NCBI RefSeq assembly: GCF_027579695.1
Contig: NC_083596.1
Location: forward strand, 18,179,255-18,243,254
DNA length: 64,000 nt
Reading direction: 5' to 3'
From: Neoarius graeffei
Lineage: Eukaryota; Chordata; Actinopteri; Siluriformes; Ariidae
A model generated the notes under the pieces. It had not been told where the DNA came from and did not search any database. It worked only from the letters and a program-made list of their open reading frames with translations. Positions 1 to 9,902 of the stretch are shown here, in pieces (within the stretch, counting starts at the first letter, position 1; each line of letters opens with the position of its first letter). A program made the translations under genes and the position numbers.

Positions 1-85
1 ACGAGGAAGAAACCTCGAGAGGAACCAGACTCAAAATTCTCATTTGGGCGATAACGGACAACGTGATTATAACATGTCAAAGTAA
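1..85 (-). repeat. L2-type LINE 3' UTR fragment
   Basis: It matches the tail of the large LINE at about 36,605-36,685 (GAGGAAGAAACCTCGAGAGG and what follows), with small gaps. It is cut by the window edge. The rest of 86-730 is cit intron with T-runs at 150-165 and 607-623 and no gene. Confidence 0.75.
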
Positions 86-730
86 CTGAGATCGCATTTT
101 TTGTAATGTGAACATTAAAAGTTCTTGAGGTCTTGAAAAAATCTGCATGATTTTTTTTTTTTTTTGCACTGTGTTGCTGCTACACGATTTGCTGATTTGA
201 ATAATTGTATGAATGTACAAGTTTTCCTAGTAAACTGGAGGGTGAGTCCAAATGTACAGTATAGATGTACAGAGAAATGAAGAATTTGGTTTTGTCGATG
301 GTTAATTTTCAGACTTCTGTGATCCTGTAGTCACATGTATGATGTTTTGCAGGCTAAATGCATTTTTGACTTGAGCTGAGTTACAGCGTCCAGTGAAAAT
401 TCCGCTTTGCACTACAGAGAGGTTGGTTAGTCCACAAACATGTAAACATGGCTCCCATGCGTATTGGGGTAGAAATATTTTAATTCTGTTTTGTAATCTA
501 ACGTTGCTGAGCTTTATGGAATCATGAAAAGAGATAAACCTGGGTTACCAGTTGGAGAACAGGTTCTGTGCTCCTGGGCTGGGTCGCTAGATTTTGAAGG
601 CAGACTTTTTTTTTTTTTTTTTTGCTGAAGCCCTTTGAATAAGTCAAGTTTGTAACACAAGTGTAGTTGTTGGTCTAACTACAACTGAATGAATAATTAA
701 CACGTGTTTATCTCTGGATTGCCCTCGCAG

Positions 731-1055
731 CCCGAACAAGCGTGGCCCACCCTCCTACAACGAGCACATCTCGAAGCGCCTGGCTGCAGGCCCCGTGTCC
801 CAGGACAGCATGCAGCAGGTGGCCACACCGCGCCGGTACCGCGAGGCTCGGACCGAGTTCCGCAGAGACGCGTCTCCTTCCGGACCGCTGGAAAGGGAGA
901 AGTCCCCGGGCCGCCTAGTGGACAGGGGCATGGATACCCGGATTGAGCGTTCACCCGCCCGAGTGATGGAGTTGAGAAGGGAAAGGTCACCCGGTCGTGC
1001 GTTTGAGAGGTTGCACACAGGCTCGTCTCGCACACCAATCAACGGTGTCAACAAG
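731..1055 (+). CDS. cit: cit penultimate coding exon (RSP-rich tail)
   Basis: The open frame starts with one base of a split codon, then CCG AAC AAG, and stays open to the donor at 1056. It is rich in Arg, Ser and Pro, and its GC content is far above the flanking intron, as expected of a coding exon. No catalytic domain lies here; it is the basic linker that carries the C-terminal PDZ ligand. Confidence 0.88.
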
Positions 1056-4000
1056 GTACCACTAACCAGACCTGACGCACAAAAAAACTCAACATCAATA
1101 CATTATTAATTATTAAAGGGTAAGAATTATGAGCGTGAAAGTTACTGTTGAAAAATTAGAATTATAACTGGACAGTCATGTTTAATATTCTCTTTGTCTA
1201 ATGGTCGACTTTTGTCATCTCGACTCTACTGTATTAATCACGAAAATGCTCTACTTTTGCAGGGGATTATTTCTTGAAAGTTTTTTTGTTTTCCTCAATT
1301 AGCTAAATAATTGTGATTTCAGAGCAAAGCATGCACATATGTGTACAGTGGGGCAAAAAAGTATTTAGTCAGCCACCAATTGTGCAAGTTCTCCCACTTA
1401 AAAAGATGAGAGAGGTCTGTAATTTTCATCATAGGTACACTTCAACTATGAGAGACAGAATGGGGGGAAAGAATCCAGGAAATCACATTGTAGGATTTTT
1501 AATGAATTAATTGGTAAATTCCTCGGTAAAATAAGTATCTGGTCACCTACAAACAAGCAAGATTTCTGGCTCTCACAGACCTGTAACTTCTTCTTTAAGA
1601 GGCTCCTCTGTCCTCCACTCGTTACCTGTATTAATGGCACCTGTTTGAACTCGTTATCAGTATAAAAGACACCTGTCCACAACCTCAAACAGTCACACTC
1701 CAAACTCCACTATGGCCAAGACCAAAGAGCTGTCAAAGGACACCAGAGACAAAATTGTAGACCTGCACCAGGCTGGGAAGACTGAATCTGCAATAGGTAA
1801 GCAGCTTGGTGTGAAGAAATCAACTGCGGGAGCAATTATTAGAAAATGGAAGACATACAAGACCACTGATAATCTCCCTCGATCTGGGGCTCCACGCAAG
1901 ATCTCACCCCGTGGGGTCAAAATGATCACAAGAACGGTGAGCAAAAATCCCAGAACCACACGGGGGGGACCTAGTGAATGACCTGCAGAGAGCTGGGACC
2001 AAAGTAACAAAGACTACCATCAGTAACACACTACGCCACCAGGGACTCAAATCCTGCAGTGCCAGACGTGTCCCCCTGCTTAAGCCAGTACATGTCCAGG
2101 CCCGTCTGAAGTTTGCGAGAGAGCATTTGGATGATCCAGAAGAGGATTGGGAGAATGTCATATGGTCAGATGAAACCAAAATAGAACTTTTTGGTAAAAA
2201 CTCAACTTGTCGTGTTTGGAGGAGAAAGAATGCTGAGCTGCATCCAAAGAACACCATACCTACTGTGAAGCATGGGGGTGGAAACATCATGCTTTGGGGC
2301 TGTTCTTCTGCAAAGGGACCAGGACGACTGATCCGTGTAAAGGAAAGAATGAATGGGGCCATGTATCGTGAGATTTTGAGTGAAAACCTCCTTCCATCAG
2401 CAAGGGCGTTGAAGATGAAACGTAGCTGGGTCTTTCAGCACGACAATGATCCCAAACACACCACCCGGGCAACGAAGGAGTGGCTTCGTAAGAAGCATTT
2501 CAAGGTCCTGGAGTGGCCTAGCCAGACTCCAGATCTCAACCCCATAGAAAATCTTTGGAGGGAGTTGAAAGTCCGTGTTGCCCAGCGACAGCCCCAAAAC
2601 ATCACTGCTCTAGAGGAGATCTGCATGGAGGAATGGGCCAAAATACCAGCAACAGTGTGTGAAAACCTTATGAAGACTTTCAGAAAACATTTGACCTCTG
2701 TCATTGCCAACAAAGGGTATATAACAAAGTATTGAGATGAACTTTTGTTATTGACCAAATACTTATTTTCCACCATAATTTGCAAATAAATTCTTTAAAA
2801 ATCAGACAATGTGATTTTCTGGATTTTTTTTTTCTCATTCTGTCTCTCATAGTTGAGGTATACCTATGATGAAAATTACAGGCCTCTCTCATTTTTTTAA
2901 GTGGGAGAACTTGCACAATTGGTGACTGACTAAATACTTTTTTGCCCCACTGTATAAGTACTCTTTTTTTTAAGAATCACAACGACCCTAAACGTCAAGG
3001 TGGGGGGAAAAAAAATCAACTGATTAAAATACTTATATAATATTGGCTGGTATTGAGTGGTATGTCAGATATATTCCATTCAGCTAGCATGATACCGAAC
3101 GAGTCAAAGACGAGTGCAATATCATGCTAGCTGAATGGAATACATCTGATATACCAGGAAAAAAAGCCAGCTAAAATGTATTTTTATTACTATTATTTAG
3201 TGCTGTCAAAAATGTCGCGTTATTAACGCGTTAACTTGACTCAATTTTAATGGCGATAATTTTTTTTTTTATCGCGAGATTAACGCTCTGTGACATGATG
3301 TAGGTTTTTCATAAGCTTTTGAAACTGCCAGGAACTTGGAACAGAGACTTTGCTTAGAAAAACGATAGCAGTTAGACTGTAATGCCACGCCCCACACAGC
3401 CAGAGTCCTCTGGCCTCCCCCGAAGAGCCACGGTGCTCGGCTTAGGTTTCGTTTTCCCATCCGTGGCTCCAGCCCGACTTTGCAGTGGCTGTGACAAGAC
3501 GTGTTATGCTCTGCAATAAAAAAAAAAAAAACATTGGTACAACCAGTGTTCGAACTATGCCGATATTTTCGGGGGGGTCCCTTTTTTCCCCGGGGGGGGG
3601 GGGGGGGTGCTTGCGCTTGTCTCGGAGTGCGGCTCTCCATCGCACGCTCACTTCGGATATGCAAATGCTTCCCGTTACACACGATTGCTATGTCAATAAA
3701 CATCATTTTGCCAATATTTTAGAGACCCCCCAACATTTCCCAAATCATGTTTTCAAGGGATCTCATGTCTGTTTCAGGGGATCTCGGATCCCCGAGTACC
3801 CCCGTAGTTTGAACGGTGAGCAAGCCCATTCACTTTTTTTATGCTGATAAGAGAATTACAATGGTTTTTCATGTGACAAAAATGTGCGATTAAATTGCGA
3901 TTAATCGCGAGTTAACTATGACAGTCGCGACATTAATCGCGATTAAATATTTTAATCGCTTGACAGCACTACTATTATTATAATACATTCCTTTCGGGTG

Positions 4001-5442
4001 TTCAACGTGTCTTTCTGTTTCAAAATTCTCTCAAAATCTTCCGTATTTAACGAAGCAAACCTGGCGGCTATGTTTGTTTTCAAATCGTCGCAGTCACTCA
4101 CTAGCAGTGATGGGAATAACGGCGTTAGAAATAAACGGCGTTACTTTTTTTAGTAATGAGTAATCTAACTAATTACTTTTTACATCGTTATAACGCCGTT
4201 CCCGTTACTTACAATAAAATACTATGCGTTACTTTATTAAAGCTGTTCTCATCTGGCACGCTGCTCGTTCAGCCTTTCTTTACTCTGCTTTCGTGTGGGG
4301 CGGGGAGACACGAGACAACGGCACAGTAAGCCAATCAGAGTAGATTTGGACAACATACGTAGGTAGGCCACGCCTACTGCACTACTGCGCGCTCTTTCAA
4401 TCGGAAGACCCAGCGATGGCGAGCGGTCAGCCCAGCACTGCCCTTTCACATTGGAAATACAGCCAGGACTTTTCATTACTTGAAATAAAAGGCAAGAGTG
4501 TTTACGTGCAATGCACATTATGTCGAGGAACAAAGCGTTTGTCCTCGTCAGTGGCCAGTAATTAGTAACATAATTTTAATAACTACAAAAATATATTACA
4601 TTTGATAGATGTCTTATCTCACATTGTCCCACAAAAATATTAATATAGTGTAGATAATGTTACTAACTGGTTCTGTTAAGTGTCCATTTCAGTCATTAAA
4701 CACATTTAACATTCACTTTTATTATGATTACACTAATTGAATTTGATTTTTTTTTGAGGGGGAACAAAATGTAACGGAATAATTACTTTCCCTAGTAATT
4801 AGTTACTTTCATGACAAAGTAACTCTGTTACTAACTCAGTTACTTTTTGGGAAAAGTAACTAGTAACTATAACTAATTACTTTTTGAAAGTAACGTGCCC
4901 AACACTGCTCACTAGCGCGGAAGTTTTACGTCTCCGACGTGTGACATCATGTTGTCTTGACAACCATGCAATATCGTAAACCATATTCAACGCTCATTCT
5001 CTATCGGGTAGAGTGACGTAATACACTTATTAACAAGCGATATGCTAACAAGATTGCATGCTGTCAAACCACATGAACGAAACCTGCTAGAAGGGAATAG
5101 AACACGTTTTTATTCCATCGAAAAAGTGTCCTGTGTGTATATAGTAATTTATTTTAACTGCGTAATCTGAGTATTTTCATCCATTAGCTCGACTCATATA
5201 ATGCAAAACCACCAGAACTCGATCCAGAGGCCTTTTTTTTTTTTTTTTTGTTGCAAATAATGATTCAGTATTATGCAAGATAAAATAATGCAATACAAGT
5301 TAATAAACTTGAGAAATAATGCAGCTATTTATATTTGTTTGCATTTATTTACGCACATTTTGTCCTTCAATGTTTCTATACTGATGTGTGTTGTATCTGT
5401 GTGTGTGCTTGCATACAGGTATGGGATCAGTCATCGGTGTAA
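731..5442 (+). CDS. cit: Citron Rho-interacting kinase, C-terminal end (last two coding exons)
   Basis: This is the 3' end of citron, a Rho-effector serine/threonine kinase/scaffold that acts in cytokinesis and, as the neuronal isoform, at synapses through a PDZ ligand. Only the tail after the CNH domain is present. Exon 731-1055 follows a CAG acceptor and ends AAG|GTACCA in phase 0. It encodes 108 codons with [12 protein letters not shown] near its start and three R/K-S-P-G/A-R repeats ([24 protein letters not shown]). The last exon 5419-5442 encodes VWDQSSV and then TAA, and QSSV is the known PSD-95-binding end of citron. The kinase, coiled-coil, C1, PH and CNH parts lie off the left edge. 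The 4.36-kb intron between these exons is mostly transposons. Identification rests on the repeat motifs plus the terminal peptide. Confidence 0.88.
1661..1666 (+). promoter_or_regulatory. TATA box of Tc1 transposase
   Basis: TATAAA lies 51 bases before the transposase ATG at 1712, the usual compact Tc1 promoter layout. Confidence 0.5.
1712..2735 (+). pseudogene. Tc1 transposase, single frameshift
   Basis: The transposase would cut and paste the element at TA sites. The N-terminal frame 1712-1981 holds a paired-type helix-turn-helix (about residues 7-50, [20 protein letters not shown]) and a second DNA-binding part. The rest is in another frame to 2735 with the DD34E catalytic core: D in WSDETK, D in QHDNDPKH, E in NPIENLW. 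The break is at the run of seven G at 1962-1968: with six, the two frames join. No other stop or gap was seen. It is either a real inactivating indel or a homopolymer error. Confidence 0.9.
3059..3155. repeat. Palindromic repeat (about 35-bp arms)
   Basis: GGTATGTCAGATATATTCCA.. at 3059-3093 pairs with 3121-3155 with few mismatches and a loop of about 27 bp. It appears to be part of an older repeat into which the two hAT elements downstream inserted; that older repeat seems to continue to about 5150. Confidence 0.7.
3198..3971. mobile_element. Non-autonomous hAT element 1
   Basis: It is 774 bp. The termini TAGTGCTGTCAA and TTGACAGCACTA are inverted, with AT-rich GATTAATCGCGA-type subterminal repeats at both ends. 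A perfect 8-bp target duplication CTATTATT lies at 3190-3197 and 3972-3979, diagnostic of hAT. The interior holds G- and A-runs (3586-3607) and no transposase. Confidence 0.92.
4105..4907 (+). mobile_element. Non-autonomous hAT element 2
   Basis: It is 803 bp. The termini CAGTGATGGG and CCCAACACTG are inverted, with AGTTACTTTTT-type repeats. A perfect 8-bp duplication CTCACTAG lies at 4097-4104 and 4908-4915. It inserted into the same older repeat as hAT element 1. It carries a short transposase relic. Confidence 0.93.
4416..4565 (+). pseudogene. hAT transposase N-terminal relic (BED-finger start)
   Basis: It has 49 codons, [19 protein letters not shown], with YVQCTLCRG, the first Cys pair of a BED-type zinc finger, then a stop. 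It looks like a first exon kept by internal deletion of an autonomous hAT. The catalytic part is absent. Confidence 0.6.
5419..5442 (+). CDS. cit: cit terminal micro coding exon (PDZ ligand)
   Basis: A pyrimidine/TG-rich tract ends in catacag at 5418. The next 24 bases read VWDQSSV followed by TAA in the phase set by the preceding exon. S at position -2 and V at 0 form a class I PDZ ligand. The 3' UTR follows. Confidence 0.82.
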   Translation, partial: VWDQSSV

Positions 5443-6960
5443 GTGAGGGATCGAGAGGAACACGGCCCATCTTTTTATCGTATCTTACCAAAAAGAAGAT
5501 TGTCGTAAGTCACGTGACCCAGGCAACCACCCCATGAGGCTCCGTGTGAAACCCCTGCACAGTAACGCTGACACAGCACAATCTCTCACTGTAGACGCCT
5601 TACGTAAGATTAATATTATTGACACCCACCTGGCCAGCAGTACGTAGTGATACAGTACTAACATTTCTAAACTTCCTTGAAAGGGTTGCTCGGTTACATG
5701 AGGTTTTTTTTGTTTGTTTGTTTTCCGCCTCGATGTGGAATACGGAAATAATTCCATAGCGATTGTCAGAAATATACAAACGGAGGAATATGACACACAC
5801 GACCTTTTACTGTTCTGTTCACTTTGTTCTGTTTCTTTTCTCTGTCCCGTCCCCTCCCCCGAGCCTGAAAGCACCACGGCACAAAGATCATTCATTACGA
5901 GATGCTCAAATGAGCAGCACCATCTCGAACCGTCAGCATGATCTTGACTCCGTGATGCTTTTTGGAAAGCAGGCTCTGCACATTATCCGTCTCTCTTCCT
6001 CTCCCCACACTCCACGACCCCTATTGAAGGAATTTTGTAACACTTCAGGATGTCACGTGACACTTGTATATAAGCAGTTTCTTTTTTTAAAAGGGAATAC
6101 TAAGGCTGGTTAAGCCATGTCTATTTTTGTTAATGAAGAAAAAAAAAAAAAGCGAGAAGCTCATTTGTATACATTTCCTCTCGAACGTCCAGACGAACCA
6201 TGTGGACCGTGTACGACGTCCATGCGTATGCTTCAAAGTGGAACATTTAGCTCGGGTCTGTTTTGCTGGTGTACGTGATCATCTTGTTGAAGCAAATTCA
6301 CACAGTGGCTCTCAAGCCTGCATCATTTTTCTACCATTTTGCTGCCTGATCAGCTCCATTCAAGTTGTAAGATATGTATCTATAGTGTTTAACTGTTGTT
6401 TCTCGGAGCACTAGAAGACAATTATTAAGCATCGTGACAATGTTTGGTTTTTATGGCACAGAAAACCGTAACGAGAGCGACGGCGGCGCGTTAAAGCCGC
6501 GTGTTGTTATATATAGGAAGGTCCTGGTTTATTACTCGAGCCAGCGTGACCTTTGATCCTCAGGATATGAATGAATGAACAGCAGAAATACGAGCAGAGT
6601 ACTATTTCTATAGGAATGAATGCTATATTGACGATCAGCTATCCATAGTAACTTCTCAGTATACCGTTCCAGCAGTGAAGCGCTGAGTCACTATGATAGC
6701 TATTCGTACCGTGCCATCTCACTCTGTAGCATGTAAACTGTGTGAGGAACAAACCAGAACACATTTGTTCCTTTACGGCCTCTTGTTTCGTTTCCTTGTT
6801 ACTTGATGCACTTCCTCCATTGTGCTCTTAACGCTGATGTCCAACAACTGCTGACAAGTAGCTTTCCTTGTAGTTTTTACTTTTTCTTTATTTCTTTTTT
6901 TTTAATGTCAAAGCATTAAGTATACTACTAACTATTAAAAGAAGCTCTATCTTTCTTTTG
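5443..6960 (+). other. cit: Probable cit 3' UTR
   Basis: No further coding is seen after the TAA at 5440-5442. The segment is AT-rich and not obviously a mobile element. A variant poly(A) signal ATTAAA at 6934-6939 is followed by a GU-rich stretch at about 6956-6972. The end is inferred from those two elements only. Confidence 0.4.
6934..6939 (+). promoter_or_regulatory. Candidate poly(A) signal (ATTAAA) for cit
   Basis: ATTAAA is the commonest variant hexamer and lies about 20-35 bases before a TGGGTGTGTTGT stretch. I saw no AATAAA between the cit stop codon and this point. Confidence 0.4.
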
Positions 6961-7533
6961 GGTGTGTTGTCTTTCATTTAACTTCTGAAGTCTGAATATT
7001 TTACAGCAAAAACGCTGGATATCAGTTCGCAAGATGGATAGCGTTTTGTTTCTATTGGCTTGTGCATTCTCAAATCAAACCTCACCTTGTTAAAGGTTCT
7101 GACTGCAAAGTTGAATTCTGGGAAAGATGTTCCATTTCTATTGCTGTTATAGTTTTGAGATGTTTTACGATTCCGGAGATTGCTGAAGCAAGTGAGCAAC
7201 AATATCACGTGATCGAGCTACTTTTAACCAAGTCAGAGTGGACAAACATGGTGGACTCGGCTCTCCCCCCAGCAGAAAGCCTGCCTAGTCAGTGCAACTG
7301 TAAGATAGAGCAAGATTAGATGAGGTCATTTTTCTGGACAGATAACTCAATCATTCTAGCTAGTCCTTAGCTATCTTAGCCTTAGAACGCATGGGCTCGA
7401 CTCCACGGGAGCAAGTATGGCGTTATACACTGAATGTTTTGATCTTACAGAAAAAGAAATGATAAAACAAAAGTAGTAACTGACAAAAGAGATATTCGTA
7501 TTTTGTTTCACAGAACCACAAATTGCGACTCAC

Positions 7534-7665
7534 CATCTTGGTTTGACGCAGTTCCGTAATGATAAAGCTCCTCACGTTGGGCTGTTTCTGTAGGACCATA
7601 GTGTTTACTACCTCAAGAGGGATGATATTTCGTCCCAAGATGTGCTGAAGGTCACTTTCTTCCAT
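7534..7665 (-). CDS. Orphan 44-codon open exon with consensus donor (unrecognised)
   Basis: It starts at an ATG, MEESDLQHILGRNIIPLEVV, and runs to ATG|GTGAGTCG in phase 0. It is not recognised. The composition looks coding and the donor is strong, but I found no partner exon. It lies between the two converging genes, beside a piggyBac-like MITE, and could belong to a transposon. Confidence 0.25.
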
Positions 7666-7712
7666 CAAAATGATCACGCAGGACACAAAAACTTTGCAGT
7701 TAGTACCTTTAA

Positions 7713-7919
7713 CCTCCTAAGGCCCAAGCTGTTTTTTGTACATGCATTTTTTATTTCTCTTTGCTATTTGGGCTTATTAGAACCTGATTAGAATAAAAAC
7801 TAAGCATCATCTTTTGATAAGATGTACTTTTAGAGAAAAAGTATGTCCACATATGTGGATTCTCGTTCCGAATTTCCATAAAGTGCTGTCCACGCATGTG
7901 ACCGCTAAGCCCTAGGAGG
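7713..7919. mobile_element. piggyBac-like MITE, copy 1
   Basis: It is 207 bp, with CCTCCTAAGGCCC at one end and GGGC..CCTAGGAGG type at the other, flanked by TTAA at 7709-7712 and 7920-7923. Copy 2 at 23948-24154 has the same length and is about 95% alike. TTAA plus CC-starting ends fits piggyBac; no transposase is inside. Confidence 0.8.
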
Positions 7920-8322
7920 TTAAAGCTGTTACAAAGCAAACCTAAGCATCCTTTCCCTTTCGGTGAAGAACCTTTTGTACAGATTTTCACACGCACACTT
8001 GTGTGCAACTAAAGTAATTGATTTATGAAGGCAATTAAAGAGTATCAGTCAAAAGTTTGGACCGATTTATTCATAGGTTCTGTATTTTGACCATTTTCGC
8101 TGTTGTCGAACAATACTGAAGCAATGTGGAGAAACAAGGTGTTAATGTTTCATATTTTAGATCCTTCATAGGCACTATTGGCATCATCTTAACCAGCATC
8201 AGGAGGTAGGCACCTGGAATGCTTTTCCATTAACAGGTATGCCTTGTCAAATTAGTGCAATTTCTTTCCTGACCTCAAGCAACAGAGCCCTACTCCAGTT
8301 GTAAAGAACCATTCACCGAAGT

Positions 8323-8674
8323 CTCATGTCATTATCTCTAGCCGCTTTATCCTGTTCTACAGGGTCGCAGGCAAGCTGGAGCCTATCCCAGCTGACTACG
8401 GGCGAAAGGCGGGGTACACCCTGGACAAGTCGCCAGGTCATCACAGGGCTGACACAGACAACCATTCACACATTCACACCTACGGTCAATTTAGAGTCAC
8501 CAGTTAACCTAACCTGCATGTCTTTGGACTGTGGGGGAAACCGGAGCACCCAGAGGAAACCCACGGGGAGAACATGCAAACTCCGCACAGGCCCTCGCCG
8601 GCCACGGGGCTCGAACCCAGGACCTTCTTGCTGTGAGGCGACAGCGCTAACCACTACACCACCGTGCCGCCCCC
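8323..8674 (-). mobile_element. tRNA-derived SINE (DANA/mermaid type), copy 1
   Basis: Read on the - strand it starts GGCGGCACGGTGGTGTAGTG (A-box region) with GGTTCGAGCCC as B box, followed by the common body; the tail is a short CATGAGA-like repeat. A 12-bp target duplication ATTCACCGAAGT lies at 8311-8322 and 8675-8686. Confidence 0.9.
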
Positions 8675-8686
8675 ATTCACCGAAGT

Positions 8687-9721
8687 AAAAGAGAAAACAG
8701 CCATAGTTATTAAAGACTGTCTTATAGTAAAGGAAAGACGTTGAATTGTCTAAACTTTTGACTAGTAATATTTTTGCTTGAAAATAAGTTTGCATACTAT
8801 ATTAAACCCCCTCCGATTAGGGGCTAGTGTACAGTATGTACCGTAGGTTCAGAACATATACCCAGTTAAATCCAGGTTTGAGGAGGAATACCATAAGTCT
8901 ATGAGTAATTTTGTTTTAAATGCAAGCTAGGAATCCAGTTTCCACACAAGTTTTGGTGAACATTACTCTCGCTTGGCAAAATTAACAGACTTCTTTTCAA
9001 GCCTGACTAAAAGACACTTGAGCCTGTAAAGTTTAGCTTGGCAGTGTGTTGTGCTTTTATTTTTATTCACTTTATATTTCAGAGCTTCAATGACTCCAAA
9101 AGCAGCAGCAGCACAGGAAGAGAAAGGGGGAGAGAAAATGATAGCTTTTACCAGCGCACACACCATTTTCTAAATCAGCAGCAAATGAACACAAGGTTTG
9201 AAACAATCAATGAGCCCAAAAAAAAAAATAATCTGTTCCTATTTGTCTCTTAGGGTTGTGTATTCAGTTCATCCAGCAGTCCAGAAAGGGAAGGGGGGAG
9301 GAAGAAAAAAAAAAAAAATTCCAGAAAGGCTTCAAAAAAAGTGCTTCATTTCTCAGATTGAAAGACTTTAATTTCAGCATATACACTGTGCCCTTTGACT
9401 GTACATGGCATTATATACACACACTTGCTATTCACAGGAGCACAGAGTCATTCTCTAGAGTTCCACATGGCTTTATATGATGTAGCACTGCATATATAAA
9501 GGCCTGTGTTTGCGTAGCGCAACATTAAATCTAGAATCCACATGGCAAGAGGCAACAACTTCTAAAAAGTAATAAATTATTTGATGCCTTAGTTTTGGGA
9601 TTTATTTAAAACCTCCGTTATTTGAAAGTTATACTAAATCTAAAATCTCACGTGAAGCCGATTTGGTTAAAATTCCTATAGGACAAGAGTCATTCAGTCG
9701 ATCAGCATGTTCGGGTTCTGT
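8687..9721. other. Gene-free stretch including the mtmr4 3' UTR
   Basis: It is AT-rich with A- and T-runs. On the - strand the part next to 9722 must be mtmr4 3' UTR. Possible poly(A) hexamers (reverse complement of TTTATT at 9056-9067 and about 9601) exist, but no GU-rich element singles one out. Confidence 0.4.
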
Positions 9722-9902
9722 TCAGTTGGAACTGGCTGTAATGGGTTTCTCCAGCTCCAGGTCAGCAGGAGGCAGCACAGGGGGCACAGCAGATGGGCGT
9801 AGGTGCCCATAACAGGCCTGGCACACACGGTTAGGCTCATACAATTGCTGACTCGTTGCCTTGTGATCACAGCAGCTGGCACAGAACACATTCCCGCAAT
9901 TC
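9722..9902 (-). CDS. mtmr4: mtmr4 coding exon 18 (FYVE second half, C-terminus)
   Basis: [36 protein letters not shown] and the end [12 protein letters not shown]; residues 954-1013, stop TGA at 9722-9724. It supplies C956, C961, C964, the RVC motif and C984, so all eight zinc ligands exist in the assembled domain. Acceptor ctcctccccttag. The 3' UTR lies to the left; I could not place its end with confidence. Confidence 0.95.

Larger units (their letters stand above)
1346..2952 (+). mobile_element. Tc1/mariner transposon, near full length, broken transposase
   Basis: It is 1607 bp with long terminal inverted repeats: the left starts CAGTGGGGCAAAAAAGTATT and the right is its reverse complement ending at 2952. 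The arms pair over about 165 bases (1346-1510 and about 2785-2952). TA target duplications lie at 1344-1345 and 2953-2954. It sits in the last cit intron. Confidence 0.93.

Noticed and set aside
697..1038. Open frames on the - strand and in the other + frames over 697-1109
   Set aside because: They are shadows of the cit exon; its motif-bearing frame is unambiguous.
3485..3847. 120-codon + strand frame inside hAT element 1
   Set aside because: It depends on poly-A and poly-G runs and has no domain; it lies within a non-autonomous transposon.
8323..8674. A genuine tRNA gene in the tRNA-like head of the SINE
   Set aside because: It continues into the SINE body, has a target duplication and recurs at 23 and 33 kb.
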